Source: Actinomadura sp. NBRC 104425
Lineage (GTDB): Bacteria; Actinomycetota; Actinomycetes; Streptosporangiales; Streptosporangiaceae
DNA length: 64,000 nt
Direction of reading: 5' to 3'
Assembly: GCF_030269545.1 (NCBI RefSeq)
Contig: NZ_BSTN01000014.1
Coordinates: 62,001 to 126,000 of the forward strand
Position 1 is the first letter of the stretch; each line of letters starts with the position of its first letter. The translations under genes and the position numbers were made by a program. Shown piece after piece: positions 47,767 through 56,539 of this stretch. The notes under the pieces are model-generated. The model saw nothing but the letters and a program-made list of their open reading frames with translations. It was not told the origin of the DNA and made no database searches.

Positions 47767-48087
47767 GTGAACACGCCAGGGCACGCACACGCGACCACGT
47801 TCCACAGCCCCCCGCCCACGGTGATCTCGCCCGCCCAGCCCGACGACGACGGCACCCACCTGCCCCAGCACACCCGCGCGCTCCTCACTGCAAACACCGC
47901 GGCCCAGCGCAAAAGCAAGAAGCGAAGGCTAAGCGACATGAACACACCAAGGCACGCACACGCGACCACGTTCCACAGCCCCCCGCCCACGGTGATCTCG
48001 CCCGCCCTGTCCGACGAGGACGGCGCCCGCTTGGCCCGGCACGCCCGTGGGTTCGTCGGGTCGGGCTCGGCGGGACCGCGGGGCTGA
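47767..48087 (+). CDS. possible 106-residue protein made of two 57-codon repeats
   Basis: A 171-bp in-frame tandem duplication. Copy one starts with GTG at 47767, copy two with ATG at 47938. Both encode MNTPxHAHATTFHSPPPTVI, then SPA; a block of 56 bases (from GGCACGCACACGCG) is identical in both. Either one 106-residue protein or two short ones could be made. The stop (48085-48087) is three bases before the xylulokinase GTG, so it may act as a translational leader for that gene. No family recognised, and codon use is unusual for a gene here; noncoding origin is possible. Confidence 0.35.
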   Translation: MNTPGHAHATTFHSPPPTVISPAQPDDDGTHLPQHTRALLTANTAAQRKSKKRRLSDMNTPRHAHATTFHSPPPTVISPALSDEDGARLARHARGFVGSGSAGPRG

Positions 48088-48090
48088 GCC

Positions 48091-49530
48091 GTGGGTGTTC
48101 CCGTCCTGGTCGGAATCGACCTCGGCACGAGCGGCGTCAAGGTGGTGGCGCTCGGATTGGACGGCGTGGTCCACACCGAGGCGGCCCGCGAGTACCCCGT
48201 GCACAGCCCCGCCCCAGGGCAGGCGGAAACGCCCCCCGAGAAGTGGTGGGAAGCGGTCGTCGCGGCGCTGGGGGAGGCCCTGCCGTCTGGGGCGCTGGAG
48301 GTCGCCGGGGTGGGGCTCGACGGGCAGATGCACGGCCTGGTGCTCGCCGACGAGGACGGTTTCCCCGTACGGCCCGCGCTGCTGTGGGCCGATTCTCGCG
48401 CCACGTCCGAGGTGTCCGCGTGGGAGGAGCTGCCGGAACCGCTCCGGCACAGGCTCGCCAACCCTCTCTCCCCTGGCATGGCGGGGCCGCTGCTGCTGTG
48501 GGTGCTGCGCAACGAGCCCGCCGCCTACGAGCGGGCACGCGCGGCCCTGCTCCCCAAGGATTGGTTGCGTCACCGCCTCACCGGCGGGGAGTTCGCCACG
48601 GACCCGTCCGACGCCTCCGCCACGCTGCTGTGGGACGTCCCCGGCGACGGTTGGGCGGAGGACGTCGTCACGGGGGTCGGCCTGGACGCCGCGTTGCTGC
48701 CGCCCGTACGTCCCTCCGGCGCACGGGCCGGTGCGCTGGCGGGGGGCAGGCTCTCGGGGGTGGATGCGGGTGTCCCCGTGGCGGTCGGTGCGGCGGACAC
48801 GGCGGCGGCTCTGCTGGCCACCGGGCTCACCGACCCGCAGGACCTGCAGATCTCCGTGGGGACGGGTGCACAGATCGTTCGTCCCGTGCGCGACCCCGTC
48901 GTCACCCCGCACCCGCGTACACACCTGTACCGCTCCGCAGCAGAAGACAACCGGTGGTACGCGATGGCGGCCGTGCAGAACGCGGGGCTCGCCCTGGGGT
49001 GGGCACGGCGCGTGCTGGGCCTGAGCTGGGAGGAGCTGTACGCGGCGGCGGACGGCCCCCCGGGCGCGGGCGGGGTGACGTTCGTTCCCTACCTGACCGG
49101 TGAACGTTCCCCCGTGCTCAACGCCGAGGCCCGCGGCGCCTGGCTGGGCTTGGACCTCGCCAGCGACCGCGCGTCCCTGGCCCAGGCCGCCGTCGAAGGG
49201 GTGGCGTTCGCGATCCGGCACGCCCTGGAGGCGCTGCCGTCAGCGCCTTTGGAATGCGCACGCCTCGTCGGGGGCGGGATCGCCGCCACCGGCTTTCGCA
49301 CGCTGCTCGCCGACGTGTTGGGCATCCCCCTGCGTCCCGTAGGGATGCGCAGCGCGTCGGCCGTGGGAGCGGCCATGCTCGCCGCGCCGGCCGCGGGGCT
49401 TCCCCTGCCCCCGCCGTCGGTCACCACCGACGCCATCGTCGCGCCCACCGGCCGCGCCGGGCGGTACGAGGGCCCGTACCAGCGGTACCTGGCCCTCGCC
49501 GAAAGCCTGGCGGGCGTGCGCTCCCCCTGA
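48091..49530 (+). CDS. xylB: xylulokinase (FGGY carbohydrate kinase)
   Basis: A 479-residue FGGY kinase that phosphorylates D-xylulose to xylulose-5-phosphate for the pentose phosphate pathway. The GTG start gives VGIDLGTSGVKVVAL, the phosphate-1 motif. The xylulokinase hallmark GLDGQMHGLVL is present, as are ISVGTGAQIV (phosphate 2) and LVGGGIAATGFRTLLADVLG (adenosine site). No xylose isomerase or sugar transporter is adjacent, so it is an isolated gene. Other FGGY sugars cannot be excluded, but the DGQMHG motif is strongly diagnostic. Confidence 0.93.
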   Translation: MGVPVLVGIDLGTSGVKVVALGLDGVVHTEAAREYPVHSPAPGQAETPPEKWWEAVVAALGEALPSGALEVAGVGLDGQMHGLVLADEDGFPVRPALLWADSRATSEVSAWEELPEPLRHRLANPLSPGMAGPLLLWVLRNEPAAYERARAALLPKDWLRHRLTGGEFATDPSDASATLLWDVPGDGWAEDVVTGVGLDAALLPPVRPSGARAGALAGGRLSGVDAGVPVAVGAADTAAALLATGLTDPQDLQISVGTGAQIVRPVRDPVVTPHPRTHLYRSAAEDNRWYAMAAVQNAGLALGWARRVLGLSWEELYAAADGPPGAGGVTFVPYLTGERSPVLNAEARGAWLGLDLASDRASLAQAAVEGVAFAIRHALEALPSAPLECARLVGGGIAATGFRTLLADVLGIPLRPVGMRSASAVGAAMLAAPAAGLPLPPPSVTTDAIVAPTGRAGRYEGPYQRYLALAESLAGVRSP

Positions 49531-49551
49531 GCCGCGGCCCCGCGGGGCTCG

Positions 49552-49968
49552 TCACAGGAACACTGACGTTGAGTCCTTGGCGCGAAGCTGCGCCGTTCCG
49601 TCGGTGGCCATACTGATGACGGCTCCGACGCTCGCCGCCGTCTTCCTCTGCCACCCCACGAAAGTCCCGATGGGCTTTGCCGTCACCGGGCTGCTGTAGA
49701 GCTTCCCATTGCACGAGGCGGGCACCTTCCCGGCGGCGACCCTCCGCGGCAGCTTGTCCCCCGTCTGCGCGACGGCGACGCTGAGGGTGTTCCCCTTGGT
49801 GCAGCTGTACGTCACCTTCACCGCCACATCACGCCCGCCCTTCAGCACCGTGGCCCCGTCGACCCGGACGACGTCGTGCGTGATGGTGTCGGCGGCCGCC
49901 ACCGGCGCGGTGACCAGCAGCGCTGCCGCAGTGGCGCCGAGCGCGTACCCCCGTTGCCTCGCCTTCAT
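49552..49968 (-). CDS. small secreted protein
   Basis: A 138-residue protein with a signal peptide (MKARQRGYALGATAAALLVT, cleaved near APVAAA) preceded by GGAGGG. The mature part has two Cys (VTYSCTKG and PASCNGK), likely a disulfide, and a beta-rich pattern with many Val and Thr. It resembles small immunoglobulin-like or 'hypothetical secreted' proteins of streptomycetes. Convergent with xylB. Function unknown. Confidence 0.72.
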   Translation of the reverse strand: MKARQRGYALGATAAALLVTAPVAAADTITHDVVRVDGATVLKGGRDVAVKVTYSCTKGNTLSVAVAQTGDKLPRRVAAGKVPASCNGKLYSSPVTAKPIGTFVGWQRKTAASVGAVISMATDGTAQLRAKDSTSVFL

Positions 49969-50173
49969 GGGTGCCCTCCACTTCCGTCGTGCACGCGGCC
50001 CGTGCCCATGGCCCGTGCCCATGGCCTGGTGTGTGCATGGCACATGTGCGCAGTCCATGCGCGTGGCGTCATGCGCGCGGCTCTGTTTCCCACGCTTGCG
50101 GAAGGGCTGCGGTTTCCCAACCAAGCCCGCGCCAATATTTGCGCTGCGCGGCGCAAGACGGTTCGGCGGCGTA
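49969..50173. other. gene-free stretch with short direct repeats
   Basis: About 205 bases upstream of the secreted protein gene. GGCCCGTGCCCAT occurs twice in tandem (near 49998 and 50011). Nothing else identified. Confidence 0.4.
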
Positions 50174-50536
50174 TCAGGGGAGGTAGGCCACGCCGCCGTA
50201 CATGGAGACCTTGTCGACGGGCGGGCGCGCCTCCGGCGCGTCCTCGGGACGCCACTCGACGATCGAGGTGATGCCGGGCGGCAGCAGCTCCCAACCCGGT
50301 GAAGAAGCGGGCGAACTCGTCCCGGGAGCGCATCCGGAACGGTACTCCGCTGCGTTCGTTGGCCACGATGGCCTCGGCGTACTGCTCGGGCGTCAGATTG
50401 TCGCCGGTCGCGTGCGTGATCACGACGTGACTGCCGGGCGGAAGCGGCTCCAGCAGCCGGGCGAGGATGCCGTAGGGGTCATCGTCATCGGTCAGGAAGT
50501 GCAGCATCGCGACGAGCATCAGCGCCACGATCATGT
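50174..50536 (-). pseudogene. C-terminal fragment of a SAM-dependent methyltransferase, frameshifted
   Basis: Reading on the minus strand, IVALMLVAMLHFLTDDDDPY, LLEPLPPGSHVVITHATGDN and RSGVPFRMRSRDEFARFFTG match the C-terminal third of the actinomycete Methyltransf_19 (DUF574) family. The frame then departs, but in another frame the family end continues WELLPPGITSIVEWRPEDAP and DKVSMYGGVAYLP to a TGA at 50174; one extra T in GGGTTGGGAG explains the shift. The N-terminal SAM-binding part is absent because the sequence abruptly becomes a P450 gene on the other strand. Confidence 0.75.
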
Positions 50537-51225
50537 ACCGGGACGAGGAGGCCACCGACCTGCCGCCGGAGGCGCTGCAGGCCATCGGCGCGCTCGTCGG
50601 CTACTACACCGAGCTGACGGCCGAGCGCGCCCGCGAACGCCGTGACGACCTGCTGTCGGGCCTGCTGGACGCCGCCGAGGGCGACGACCGGCTCACCCCC
50701 GAGGAGATCGTCGGGGTGCTGATCCTGCTGGTCGGCGCGGGCATCGAGACCACGATGCTGCTGCTCGGCAACGCCTGGCATGCCGCCTGGAAGCACCCGG
50801 ACGAACGCGCCCGCACCTTCGCCGGACGCGTCGAGGACTGGATCGAGGAGACCCTGCGCTGGGACCCGCCCACGCAGGCGCTGGCCCGCACCACCACCGA
50901 GGACGTCGAACCGCACGGCGTGAAGATCCCGGCGGACTCGCGCGTCCTGCTGCTGGTGGGGTCGGCCAACCGCGACCCGCAGGTGTTCTCCGACCCCGAC
51001 CGCTTCGACCTCGACCGGGACACCGGGCCGTCCCTGGCGTTCGGCAGCGGCCGCCACCACTGCCTGGACGCCAACCTGGGCCGCCTGGAGGCCCGCATCG
51101 CCCTGGGCGAGCTGGTCGGCGCCATCGCCGACTACGAGATCGACGCCGTCGCCGTCAAGCGCGTCCACTCCTCCAACGACCGCGGTTTCGCGTCCCTGCC
51201 CACCCGCATCACGGCCCGCCGCTGA
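50533..51225 (+). pseudogene. C-terminal half of a cytochrome P450
   Basis: A 230-residue frame with the C-terminal half of an actinobacterial P450: the I-helix (LLVGAGIETTMLLLG), ExxR in WIEETLRW, and the heme loop LAFGSGRHHCLDANLGRLEA. A complete P450 is about 400 residues, so about 170 residues, including the N-terminal sheet and substrate-recognition loops, are missing. In the heme loop the residue two after the ligand Cys is Asp where Gly is normal (CLGA). The first ATG directly abuts the truncated methyltransferase on the opposite strand, so it is a recombination product and unlikely to be functional. Confidence 0.8.
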
Positions 51226-51238
51226 ACCACGGCTCGGG

Positions 51239-51625
51239 CTAGAGCACCTTGCCCCGGACGTAGACCCAGGCGTCGTCGTGCCGGACGAACCTGCTGACCT
51301 CGTGCAGTTCACCCGGCTGCCCGCCCTGCGTGTAGTGGGCGCGGAACTCCACCGTGCCCTTGAGATCGGACGGCCCGCCGTCGGCGACACGCACAATCTC
51401 TAGGCGCCGCCAGTGAATGCCGGGGTCGAGCTCCAGATGCGGGGGCCGCGTCGCGGGATGCCAGCTCCTGAGCAGGTAGTCCGTCTCCCCTACGGCGAAG
51501 GCGCTGTAACGGGACCGCATGAGCTGCTCTGCCGTCTCGGCCTGCGCGGCGCCCCCGTGCAGCCGTCCGCAACACTGCGCGTACGGCACCGACGTCCCAC
51601 ACGGACACGCCCGACGTTTCCCCAT
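51239..51625 (-). CDS. YchJ/UPF0225 family protein with SEC-C motif
   Basis: A 128-residue YchJ-type protein: an N-terminal SEC-C zinc motif (ACPCGTSVPYAQCCGRLHGG) followed by the NTF2-like part (AEQLMRSRYSAFAVGETDYL, TWHPATRPPHLEL with Ser for the first Thr, FRAHYTQGGQPGELHEVSRF). The family is widespread and functionally unassigned. It lies 50 bases downstream of the MFS gene at the end of that operon. Confidence 0.9.
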   Translation of the reverse strand: MGKRRACPCGTSVPYAQCCGRLHGGAAQAETAEQLMRSRYSAFAVGETDYLLRSWHPATRPPHLELDPGIHWRRLEIVRVADGGPSDLKGTVEFRAHYTQGGQPGELHEVSRFVRHDDAWVYVRGKVL

Positions 51626-51675
51626 GCCCCCATTCTGGGGCCGGACGACGAACCGCACGGAAAGGGGTGCGGCCC

Positions 51676-52929
51676 TTATGCGCGCCGGGGCCGGGGCAGC
51701 AGCACCATGGACGCCACAGGGACCGCCGCAAGGACGAGCCAGGGCACAGCCGGGGGGAGCCCCGAATCGAGCAGTGAGCCCGTGGCCGCGCTGCCGACGA
51801 GCACGATGAGCCCGGAGATGGACGACATCGCGCCCGTGTACAGGCCGAGACGACCGTCCTCGGCCAGATCGGGCACCCACGCCCGCGCGGCAGGGGCGAC
51901 CATCATCTGCCCCAGGGTGAGCAGGACGACGAACCCCGCGGCGGGTACGAGCCCACCCGCACCGGTCCACCCGGCCGGGCGGGCCGCCGCCACCACCGCG
52001 AACCCCGCCGAGATGGCCAGCAGGCCCGCGGCCATGGAGCGGCGCAGGTCCAGCCGGTCCGCCGCCCACCGCGTCACCGGCAGTTGCGCCACGACGACCA
52101 GCAGGGACGACAGCGCGAACAGCCACGCCAGGGGAGCCTGCGAACCCGCGGCCCGTTCCACCTCCTCGGGCAGGGCGAGGTACAGCTGGTTGTACGCCAG
52201 CAGGTAGGCGCCGTAGGCGCCGCACACGGCCAGGAAGCGGCGGTTGCGCAGCATCGGCAGCACGCCGCCAAGGCGTGTCCTGGCGCGGCCGGGGATGTGC
52301 TGGGGCAGCAGCCAGAGATGCCCGGCGAGCACCACAACGAACACGCCCGCCCCGGTGAGGCAGGCCGCGCGGAAGTCCACGGCCAGCAGCAGCGCGCCCA
52401 GCAGCGGCCCCACGAACGCCCCCGCCTGGCTCGCCACGGTGAAAAGCGCCAGCACGTTCGCCCGTGGGCCGCCACCCGCCTCCTCCCAGCACACCGCTTG
52501 CCGGGCGATCTCCGACTCCACCGCGGGGGAGAACAGCGCGGCGGCGAACCCGATCAGTAGGACGGCCCCGACCACCGCCCAGACGGCCTGCGCGTACCCG
52601 AGCCAGGCGAATCCGGCGATCCGTAGCGTGCAGCCCACGAGCACGACCGGTCGCACCCCGAACCGGTCGACGAGCGCGCCGCCGACGACGAACAGGCCCT
52701 GCTGGCTGAACGTCCGCAGCCCCAGCACCAGCCCGACCAGCCACCCCGCCAGGCCGACGGTGCCGCCGAGGTGCTCGGCCAGGAACGGCAGAACAGCGAA
52801 GAACCCCACATTGAAGGCGAACTGCGTGAGGATCAGCAGACGCGGCAACGCAGGCAGACTCCGCCACGTCCCCACCCGCCGAACCCCACCACGAGCCCGC
52901 CTCCCAGCAGCGGCAAGAGGCCGGATCAC
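51676..52929 (-). CDS. MFS transporter, metallophore/drug type
   Basis: A 417-residue major facilitator with about 12 helices. The GTG at 52929 has GAGGAGG six bases upstream and overlaps the stop of the 91-residue ORF (GTGA). N-terminus VIRPLAAAGRRARGGVRRVG is basic, then RLLILTQFAFNVGFFAVLPF begins helix 1. The loop 2-3 motif reads GGALVDRFGVRPVVLVG. It lies downstream of a peptide-type ABC binding protein and permease, so it may export the molecule that the ABC system retrieves. Confidence 0.88.
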   Translation of the reverse strand: MIRPLAAAGRRARGGVRRVGTWRSLPALPRLLILTQFAFNVGFFAVLPFLAEHLGGTVGLAGWLVGLVLGLRTFSQQGLFVVGGALVDRFGVRPVVLVGCTLRIAGFAWLGYAQAVWAVVGAVLLIGFAAALFSPAVESEIARQAVCWEEAGGGPRANVLALFTVASQAGAFVGPLLGALLLAVDFRAACLTGAGVFVVVLAGHLWLLPQHIPGRARTRLGGVLPMLRNRRFLAVCGAYGAYLLAYNQLYLALPEEVERAAGSQAPLAWLFALSSLLVVVAQLPVTRWAADRLDLRRSMAAGLLAISAGFAVVAAARPAGWTGAGGLVPAAGFVVLLTLGQMMVAPAARAWVPDLAEDGRLGLYTGAMSSISGLIVLVGSAATGSLLDSGLPPAVPWLVLAAVPVASMVLLPRPRRA

Positions 52930-53201
52930 GTAACCTCCTCGAAGACCGCAGGCGCTCTCCAAGACGCCACCGACAGCCGCGACAACGCGAGCAGCCTCCA
53001 CCCCCTCCGCACCCGCCGAACCCCGCTGCGAGGCCGTCTCGCGGCCACAACCAGGGCGCGGATCCCGCGCCGTCCCCCGGAGACAGCGACCGCCCCCCAA
53101 AACGCCAACAGGCACAGCAACACCGACCAACCCCGCCACACCCACACCGGCCGAAACCCGCCACGGAACCATCTCGCGGCCGCGGGCAAGGGGCGGATCA
53201 C
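52926..53201 (-). CDS. 91-residue ORF made of two decayed copies of the MFS 5' end
   Basis: A 91-residue frame linked to its neighbours by GTGA overlaps on both sides: its GTG (53201) overlaps the permease TGA, and its TGA (52926) overlaps the MFS GTG. The sequence begins VIRPLPAAARWFRGGFRPVW and repeats at GIRALVVAARRPRSGVRRVR; both match the MFS N-terminus VIRPLAAAGRRARGGVRRVG. The DNA repeats with a period of about 136 bases. A twofold tandem duplication of the MFS 5' end is the simplest origin. No evidence of function beyond being open; a membrane helix (VLLCLLAFWGAVAV) remains. Confidence 0.55.
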   Translation of the reverse strand: MIRPLPAAARWFRGGFRPVWVWRGWSVLLCLLAFWGAVAVSGGRRGIRALVVAARRPRSGVRRVRRGWRLLALSRLSVASWRAPAVFEEVT

Positions 53202-55012
53202 GTGGCGTCCCCGGAGAGCACGGTGGGCGCGGTTGTCTGCGCGGCGTTGTGCGGTCGGCGGCGTCGCCACGGGTGGCGCACTCCGCCGACCGCCGTCACC
53301 GCGAATGCGCCTAGCAGCGCCAGGGCGCCCGCTGGGGCCAGGACGGCCCAGGGGGCGCGTTCGGCGTACGGCTGGTTCTCGGCGAGCAGGAGGCCCCATT
53401 CCGGGGACGGCGGTTGCGTGCCCAGTCCGAGAAAGCCCAACGCCGCCAGAGCCAGGGCGATGCCCGGCAGCCGCAACAGGGCGTGCCGCACGACCGGGGG
53501 CAGGATCGCGGGCAGCAGTTCGTACCGCAGCAGGTACCAGCGTCCCGCCCCAAGCGCGCGTGTCGCGGTCAGGTGCGTGGTGGCGCGTTCCTGCCGGAGC
53601 AGAGCGGACGTGTGCGCGGCCAACGGCGACCAGGCGACCGCTGCCACGGCGAGGGCAGGCGTCCACGGGGTGCCGCCCGCGATCCCGGCGGCGAGCAGCC
53701 CGGCCAGTACGGGCGGTACGGCGTTGACCGTGTCCACCAGGGGGCCGGACAGCCGGGGCAGCAGGCCCAGCAGCACCCCCGCCACCAGGGCGACGGCGCT
53801 CACGGCGCAGGCGACGGCGAGCGTGCGGAACGCCCCGTGCCCCACGCGCGCCAGCACGTCCCGTCCCAGCGCGTCGGTGCCGAACGGGTGGGCGAGCGAA
53901 GGCGCCTGGAGCCGGGCGGAGGTGTCCACCGCCAGAGGGTCGTGCAGGAGCCCCAGCCCGATGACGCCGAGCAGCAGCCCCCCGCACACCCACGGCAGCA
54001 CCCGGGGCGCGGTCGGCGCCGGACGGTGCAACGACTGGAGCGCCCTATCGCGCAGGGCGCGGCCCAGCAGCAGCCGTGCCGCTAGCCGGGCGCCCCCTCC
54101 GGCGGTGGCGGCGAGCAGGATGAGGGCGAGCGTTCCGGTCTGCAGGACGGGCAGGTCCTGGGCGATCGCCGCGTCGAGGGTGAGCCGTCCCAGGCCGGGG
54201 ATGTCGAAGACCTGTTCCACGGCGACCGAGCCGCCGGTCAGGCCTACGGCGAAGACCCCCAGGTTCGGCAGCACACCGGGCACGGCCCGCCGCACCGCCT
54301 GCCGTGCGATGCTCCGCCCCGGCAGGCCGCGGGCGGCGGCGGCCAGCGCCCACGGTTCGCCGAACGCGCCGGGGAGGAGGTCGTCCAGCATGCGTCCCAG
54401 CACCGCGCCCGTGGGCAGGCCCAGGGCGAGCGCGGGCAGCACCATCCACCGGGGCCCGTACCAGCCGAGCGCGGGCAGCCAGCCGAGCTGCACACCGACC
54501 ACGGTGGCCAGCACGGAGGCGGTCAGGAACTCCGGCAGGGCCGCCAGCACCGCCGCCCCGCCTCCGGCCCGCCGCCCGACGGGCCGTTGCCGCGTCCCAA
54601 GCCACAGCGTGCGCGCGCACACCGCCGCCACCGTCAGCGCCGCGACGACCAGTGCCCCGGCCATCAGCAGCAGGGAAACGCCCAAACCCTGCGCAACGGC
54701 GGGCAGCACTTCGGTCCCCGACACCCACGACGTGCCCGCGTCCCCGTGCAGCAGCCCGCCGAGCCACCGGCCGAGCAGCCGCAACGGCCCCGCGTCCAAC
54801 CCGAGTTCGTCCCGGATCGCCTGCAGCACCTCGGGCGTGGGGTCCCGTTCGGCCGAACGCGCCTTCAGGACGGTCAGCGCAGGGTCGGTGCGCGACAGCC
54901 AGGGCAGCAGGCCGATCCCGCACAGCAGCACGGCGACGAGCGCCCCCCGCCAGAGCAGAACCGGCCCGTTGCTCCTGGCGAAACCCTTGGCAGCACCCGC
55001 CGCGGCTTGCAT
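53198..55012 (-). CDS. fused DppB-DppC-type ABC permease
   Basis: A 604-residue protein in which the two permease subunits of a dipeptide/nickel-type ABC transporter are fused. The ATG at 55012 is preceded by GGGGGAAG. The N-terminal half ends with an EAA loop (AARGLPGRSIARQAVRRAVP), and the C-terminal half begins near HPFGTDALGRDVLARVGHGA and carries a second EAA loop (ATRALGAGRWYLLRYELLPA). Twenty bases after the binding-protein gene. No gene for the ATPase subunit lies in the operon or anywhere else in this window, so it must use one encoded elsewhere or be inactive. Confidence 0.9.
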   Translation of the reverse strand: MQAAAGAAKGFARSNGPVLLWRGALVAVLLCGIGLLPWLSRTDPALTVLKARSAERDPTPEVLQAIRDELGLDAGPLRLLGRWLGGLLHGDAGTSWVSGTEVLPAVAQGLGVSLLLMAGALVVAALTVAAVCARTLWLGTRQRPVGRRAGGGAAVLAALPEFLTASVLATVVGVQLGWLPALGWYGPRWMVLPALALGLPTGAVLGRMLDDLLPGAFGEPWALAAAARGLPGRSIARQAVRRAVPGVLPNLGVFAVGLTGGSVAVEQVFDIPGLGRLTLDAAIAQDLPVLQTGTLALILLAATAGGGARLAARLLLGRALRDRALQSLHRPAPTAPRVLPWVCGGLLLGVIGLGLLHDPLAVDTSARLQAPSLAHPFGTDALGRDVLARVGHGAFRTLAVACAVSAVALVAGVLLGLLPRLSGPLVDTVNAVPPVLAGLLAAGIAGGTPWTPALAVAAVAWSPLAAHTSALLRQERATTHLTATRALGAGRWYLLRYELLPAILPPVVRHALLRLPGIALALAALGFLGLGTQPPSPEWGLLLAENQPYAERAPWAVLAPAGALALLGAFAVTAVGGVRHPWRRRRPHNAAQTTAPTVLSGDAT

Positions 55013-55032
55013 GCTTCCCCCGCCGCGCCCGC

Positions 55033-56523
55033 TCAGCGCCGTGTTCCGGGGCCGACCAGCAGCCGCTCGAACGGGTCCAGCACCGCTCCCCGCACCGCAG
55101 ACCCCACCCCGGTGATGATCTTCTGGTGGACGAGCGGGACGACCGCGTCCGTGCCCAGCACCGCCGCCTCCGCCGCCATGACCGCGTCCCGCCGTTCGTC
55201 CGTGCCGGCGGCGGACGCGGCGCGCGCCACGGCCTGGTCCACCTTCTCGTCGCACAGCCGCGCCAGGTTGTAGCCGCCGTCGCAGGTGAAGTCGCCGGCC
55301 AGGACGGACGCCGGGTCGCCGGTGTCGAGCATCATGTTGCGGGCCGCGACGACCGCGTCGAACTTCCCGGCCAGGGCGTCGCTCTCCAGCCGCGAGTAGT
55401 CCCGGACGACCAGGTTCACCTTGAAGCCCGCCCGCTGCAGCCGCTGCTGCAGCACCTGGGCGACCTCGGGCAGCTCGGGCCGGTTGTCGTAGGTGGCCAG
55501 CGTGATGGCCGCGCCGCCGGGGTCGCCGGGCCGCGCCCGCCCGGACGGCTGCACGCGCCGGTCCGCCGCCCAGGTCAGCGCGGGCCCGAACAGCCCGTCA
55601 CCGGGATCGGCGTGCCCCTCGTACACGTCCTCGGCCAGCGCAGAGGTGTCGATCGCCGCGCGGGCGGCGGCGCGCCGCGCCGGGTCGCCGAACACCTTCG
55701 ACCGGGTGTTGAGGTACAGCGCGGTGAGGCGGGGCGTGGCCGTCTCCCGGGCGGTGCCCTTGTCCAGCGACGACGCCTGCGCGACGGGGACCGCCTCGGC
55801 GATGTCCGTCTCGCCCGCGCGCACGGCGTTGGCGCGTGCGGTGCCGTCCGGAACGAACCGGGCGTCGATGCCGGAAGCGTGGGCGCGTCCGCCCCAGTAG
55901 CCGTCGAAACGTTCCAACGTCGCGCCGCCCGTGCCGCTGACCTTCGCCAGCCGGAACGGGCCGGTGGCCGTGCCGATCGGATTCACCCGGCCGCCCGCGT
56001 ACGCCTTCGCCGAGAACACCGCCAGGCTCGGGTTGGACAGCCGCAGCGGCAGCACCGGGTCGGGTTCGGCGGTGCTGACCCGCACCTGCCACCCCTCGGC
56101 CGCCTGCGCCGTCAGCGTGACACCCGCCAGCGCGGCCGGAACCGGCTTGGCCTGCGCCGCGCGGTTGAGGGAGGCGGCGACGGCGGCCGGGGTGACCTCG
56201 GTGCCGTCCTGAAACGTGGCCTCCCGCAACGTGAACAGCCAGCTGCGGCCGTCGCGCTCGCTGTGCCAGGACTCGGCCAGCGCGGGCACGGCGGTGCCGT
56301 TGGCGTCCAACCGGGTCAGCCCTTCGGCGACGCCGAGCCGGGCCAGGGTGACGCCGTCCTGGCCGTAGGGCGAGAAGTTCTGCGTGGGCGGGAACGCGAG
56401 CGTGACGCGCAGCCGCGCGCCGCCCCCGGAATCCGGCGAGCCCCCGCCGGACTGGGCGAAGCAGCCGGACAGCAGCGGGACGAGCAGCACACCGGGCACC
56501 AGTCGGCGACACAGCGAGAGCAT
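55033..56523 (-). CDS. peptide/nickel-type ABC substrate-binding lipoprotein
   Basis: A 496-residue SBP family 5 protein with a lipobox at LLSGCFAQ (Cys about residue 21) following a short signal. Family features include FSPYGQDGVTLARLGVAEGL, SWLFTLREATFQDGTEVTPA and WGGRAHASGIDARFVPDGTA. RBS is GGAAGGA. Proteins of this class bind oligopeptides, nickel or metallophores, so the substrate is open. Downstream are the fused permease and an MFS exporter. Confidence 0.92.
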   Translation of the reverse strand: MLSLCRRLVPGVLLVPLLSGCFAQSGGGSPDSGGGARLRVTLAFPPTQNFSPYGQDGVTLARLGVAEGLTRLDANGTAVPALAESWHSERDGRSWLFTLREATFQDGTEVTPAAVAASLNRAAQAKPVPAALAGVTLTAQAAEGWQVRVSTAEPDPVLPLRLSNPSLAVFSAKAYAGGRVNPIGTATGPFRLAKVSGTGGATLERFDGYWGGRAHASGIDARFVPDGTARANAVRAGETDIAEAVPVAQASSLDKGTARETATPRLTALYLNTRSKVFGDPARRAAARAAIDTSALAEDVYEGHADPGDGLFGPALTWAADRRVQPSGRARPGDPGGAAITLATYDNRPELPEVAQVLQQRLQRAGFKVNLVVRDYSRLESDALAGKFDAVVAARNMMLDTGDPASVLAGDFTCDGGYNLARLCDEKVDQAVARAASAAGTDERRDAVMAAEAAVLGTDAVVPLVHQKIITGVGSAVRGAVLDPFERLLVGPGTRR

Positions 56524-56539
56524 GGTTCCTTCCACAGGT

